This document shows, piece by piece, positions 62,469-64,000 of a DNA stretch of 64,000 bases (within the stretch, counting starts at the first letter, position 1; every line of letters begins with the position of its first letter). A program made the translations under genes and the position numbers. Below the pieces are notes generated by a model. It did no database searches. It saw only the letters and a list, made by a program, of their open reading frames with translations, and was not told where the DNA came from. The stretch comes from Flavobacterium sp. 9 (GTDB taxonomy: Bacteria > Bacteroidota > Bacteroidia > Flavobacteriales > Flavobacteriaceae): positions 6,076,001 through 6,140,000 of the forward strand of contig NZ_PEEU01000001.1 of the NCBI RefSeq assembly GCF_002754195.1, in the 5' to 3' direction.

Positions 62469-63746
62469 TTAAATTTCTTTATCTTCTAAGGATCTTTTTT
62501 CTGGTCTGATAATCATTCTCAGAGATTGATCTCTGGCGAAATAAGCAACCATCCAGTTCCAGAAAGTATTTAATCTGTTTCTATAGGTAATCAAGGAAAT
62601 TAAATGAATAAAAAGCCAAATGATCCACGCAAAAAATCCTTTGAAATGCCATTTTAGACTTGGTAAATCAACCACGGCTTTATTTTTTCCAATAATTGCC
62701 ATCGAACCTTTGTCATTGTAAGCAAAAGGTTTAAGTGGTTTATTTTGAACTAAAGCTTTAAAGTTTTTGGCTAAATTTAATCCTTGTTGAATTGCAACCT
62801 GAGCCACTTGCGGATGTCCGTCTGGGAAATTTTTATCTCCGGCTAAAATTGCAGTATCGCCAATTGCATAAATATTTTCGAAACCATTTACTTTATTGTA
62901 CTGATCTGTTGCCATACGTCTTCCACGACCATAACTTTCTTTAGGGATTCCGTCAAAAAGTTTAGCAGAAACTCCGGCTGCCCAAATTAAATTTTTGGTT
63001 TTAATAGTTTCTCCGTTTTCAAAAAATACAGTATCATCAACATAATCAGTTACTCTGGTATGCAATTTAACTACAACGCCAAGTTTTGTAAGTGCTTCTA
63101 AAGTGTCTTTTTGAGAAGCTTCGCTCATAGGCGAGAGTAGTGCGTCTCCCCCATCGACCAAATAAACATTACTGGCAGAAGTTTCTAATTCAGGATATTC
63201 TTTTAATAGAATGTTTTTTCGCATTTCGGCAAACATTCCTGAAACCTCTACTCCTGTTGGTCCGCCTCCCGCAACTACGATCGTCAATAGTTTACGGCGT
63301 TTACGCATATCTTTGGTAATAGCTGCTTTTTCAAGGTTTTTTAGCAACGCATTACGCATTTCGATGGCATCATTTAAGGTTTTCATCGGAATAGCGTTTT
63401 TCATTACGTTTTCCATGCCAAAATAGCTTGTTTCAGCTCCGGTAGCAAAAACTAAGTAATCGTATGTTAATTCACCATTGCTGAGGATTATTTTATTCTC
63501 GGCAGGAACTGCAGAAAGTAATTCGCCTAAGCGAAATTGCAGGTTTTTTTTGCCTGCAAAGAATTTTCTAAAAGGATAACTAATGCTTGACGGTTCTAAA
63601 AATGCGGTTGCAACCTGATATATTAGTGGCGGAAAAAAGTTATAATTGTTTTTGTCTACAAGTGTTACTTGTATTTGAGGATGGTTTACAAGCTCTTTTG
63701 CGAGATTGATCCCTGCAAAACCACCTCCTATAATGACTATTTTCAT
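62469..63746 (-). CDS. Type II NADH dehydrogenase (NDH-2)
   Basis: This 425-residue flavoprotein passes electrons from NADH to quinone without pumping protons. The FAD-binding motif IVIIGGGFAGINLAKEL is at the start, the NADH motif VVAGGGPTGVEVSGMFAEM in the middle, and the third region YAIGDTA near residue 295. The C-terminus has a hydrophobic segment (FFAWIIWLFIHLISLI) for membrane attachment, as usual in NDH-2. Confidence 0.93.
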   Translation of the reverse strand: MKIVIIGGGFAGINLAKELVNHPQIQVTLVDKNNYNFFPPLIYQVATAFLEPSSISYPFRKFFAGKKNLQFRLGELLSAVPAENKIILSNGELTYDYLVFATGAETSYFGMENVMKNAIPMKTLNDAIEMRNALLKNLEKAAITKDMRKRRKLLTIVVAGGGPTGVEVSGMFAEMRKNILLKEYPELETSASNVYLVDGGDALLSPMSEASQKDTLEALTKLGVVVKLHTRVTDYVDDTVFFENGETIKTKNLIWAAGVSAKLFDGIPKESYGRGRRMATDQYNKVNGFENIYAIGDTAILAGDKNFPDGHPQVAQVAIQQGLNLAKNFKALVQNKPLKPFAYNDKGSMAIIGKNKAVVDLPSLKWHFKGFFAWIIWLFIHLISLITYRNRLNTFWNWMVAYFARDQSLRMIIRPEKRSLEDKEI

Positions 63747-63868
63747 ATATATTGCTTATTAAGTAGGATTTATGAGTGAAACTATTTTTGCTTTTGCAGT
63801 TCTATAAATTTAACATTATAATTTCAAATAAAAAATCCATTTAAGGTTTTCTTTTGATTCTTAAAAAA

Positions 63869-64000
63869 TTAATTTATAAGTTTGAGTTTCATCATAATAT
63901 CAGTCTGTTCATCGTTTCCAAGTTTAAAAATGTGTTTATCAAATTCGACAAAATCATTCTTTTTATAAAAACTTAAAGCTCGATGATTTTCTTCCCAGAC
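63869..64000 (-). CDS. GNAT N-acetyltransferase, C-terminal end
   Basis: This is the last 43 codons of a gene whose start lies beyond the window. The residues WEENHRALSFYKKNDFVEFD and the later FKLGNDEQTDIMMKL are typical of the last part of GNAT acetyltransferases, where the Asn and Tyr contact CoA. The substrate cannot be assigned from this part. Confidence 0.85.
   Translation of the reverse strand, partial: VWEENHRALSFYKKNDFVEFDKHIFKLGNDEQTDIMMKLKLIN

Overview
The window is AT-rich chromosomal DNA from a member of the Bacteroidota, most likely the genus Flavobacterium. The indicators are a SusC/SusD outer-membrane import pair, promoters with the Bacteroidota -7 element TAnnTTTG, almost no Shine-Dalgarno sequences, an E. 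coli-like long IlvC, a DUF4302 lipoprotein, and families of short intergenic hairpin repeats typical of flavobacterial genomes. No rRNA, tRNA, CRISPR array or transposase gene was found.

Layout. Positions 1-4.8 kb carry the end of a SusC receptor, SusD, a HExxH lipoprotein and a DUF4302 lipoprotein, forming one nutrient-import operon. At 5-19.4 kb there is a small Cys-containing secreted-peptide precursor, fabG behind a structured RNA leader, a von Willebrand A membrane protein, a DUF1444-like protein flanked by intergenic repeats, a LysR/YeiH pair, an S1/P1-like zinc hydrolase, an LtaS-like sulfatase and a two-component system. At 19.4-27.9 kb lies a complete histidine operon, hisGDC-orf-BHAFIE, controlled by a His-rich leader peptide and attenuator. 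At 28-35.4 kb there are secreted proteins, an M1 peptidase, a second Cys-rich peptide precursor, and a membrane protein with a Cys/Gly/Ser tail. At 35.5-43.9 kb come leuA and leuB, then ilvD-ilvB-ilvN-ilvC behind an Ile/Val-rich leader peptide and attenuator. At 44.3-51.7 kb are acs, a group of small accessory proteins, a GlxA-type regulator, a DnaQ-like protein with altered catalytic residues, and a cNMP/CBS/DUF294 protein.

The most unusual region is 51.9-59.95 kb. It is an integrated element of about 8 kb bounded by 16-bp direct repeats that have the two-arm architecture of a Xer/dif site. It encodes a rolling-circle Rep (Rep_trans type), a candidate capsid protein, many short one-helix membrane proteins and a membrane-anchored lysozyme-like protein. 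No integrase, Zot ATPase or packaging ATPase was seen. This fits a small single-stranded-DNA phage, possibly a membrane-containing FLiP-like phage, integrated by the host XerCD machinery. Inside it are a 10-bp-phased TAGGGA array, a 14-bp stem, a set of 21-bp repeats, and a promoter/terminator-bounded RNA opposite a 40-residue hydrophobic peptide, arranged like a type I toxin-antitoxin system. A 186-residue cargo gene sits between 12-bp inverted repeats at the right end.

The right edge (60-64 kb) returns to ordinary chromosome: two small secreted proteins, a Bcr/CflA efflux pump, a type II NADH dehydrogenase and a cut-off GNAT acetyltransferase. Functions were assigned by reading motifs; no database search was run.
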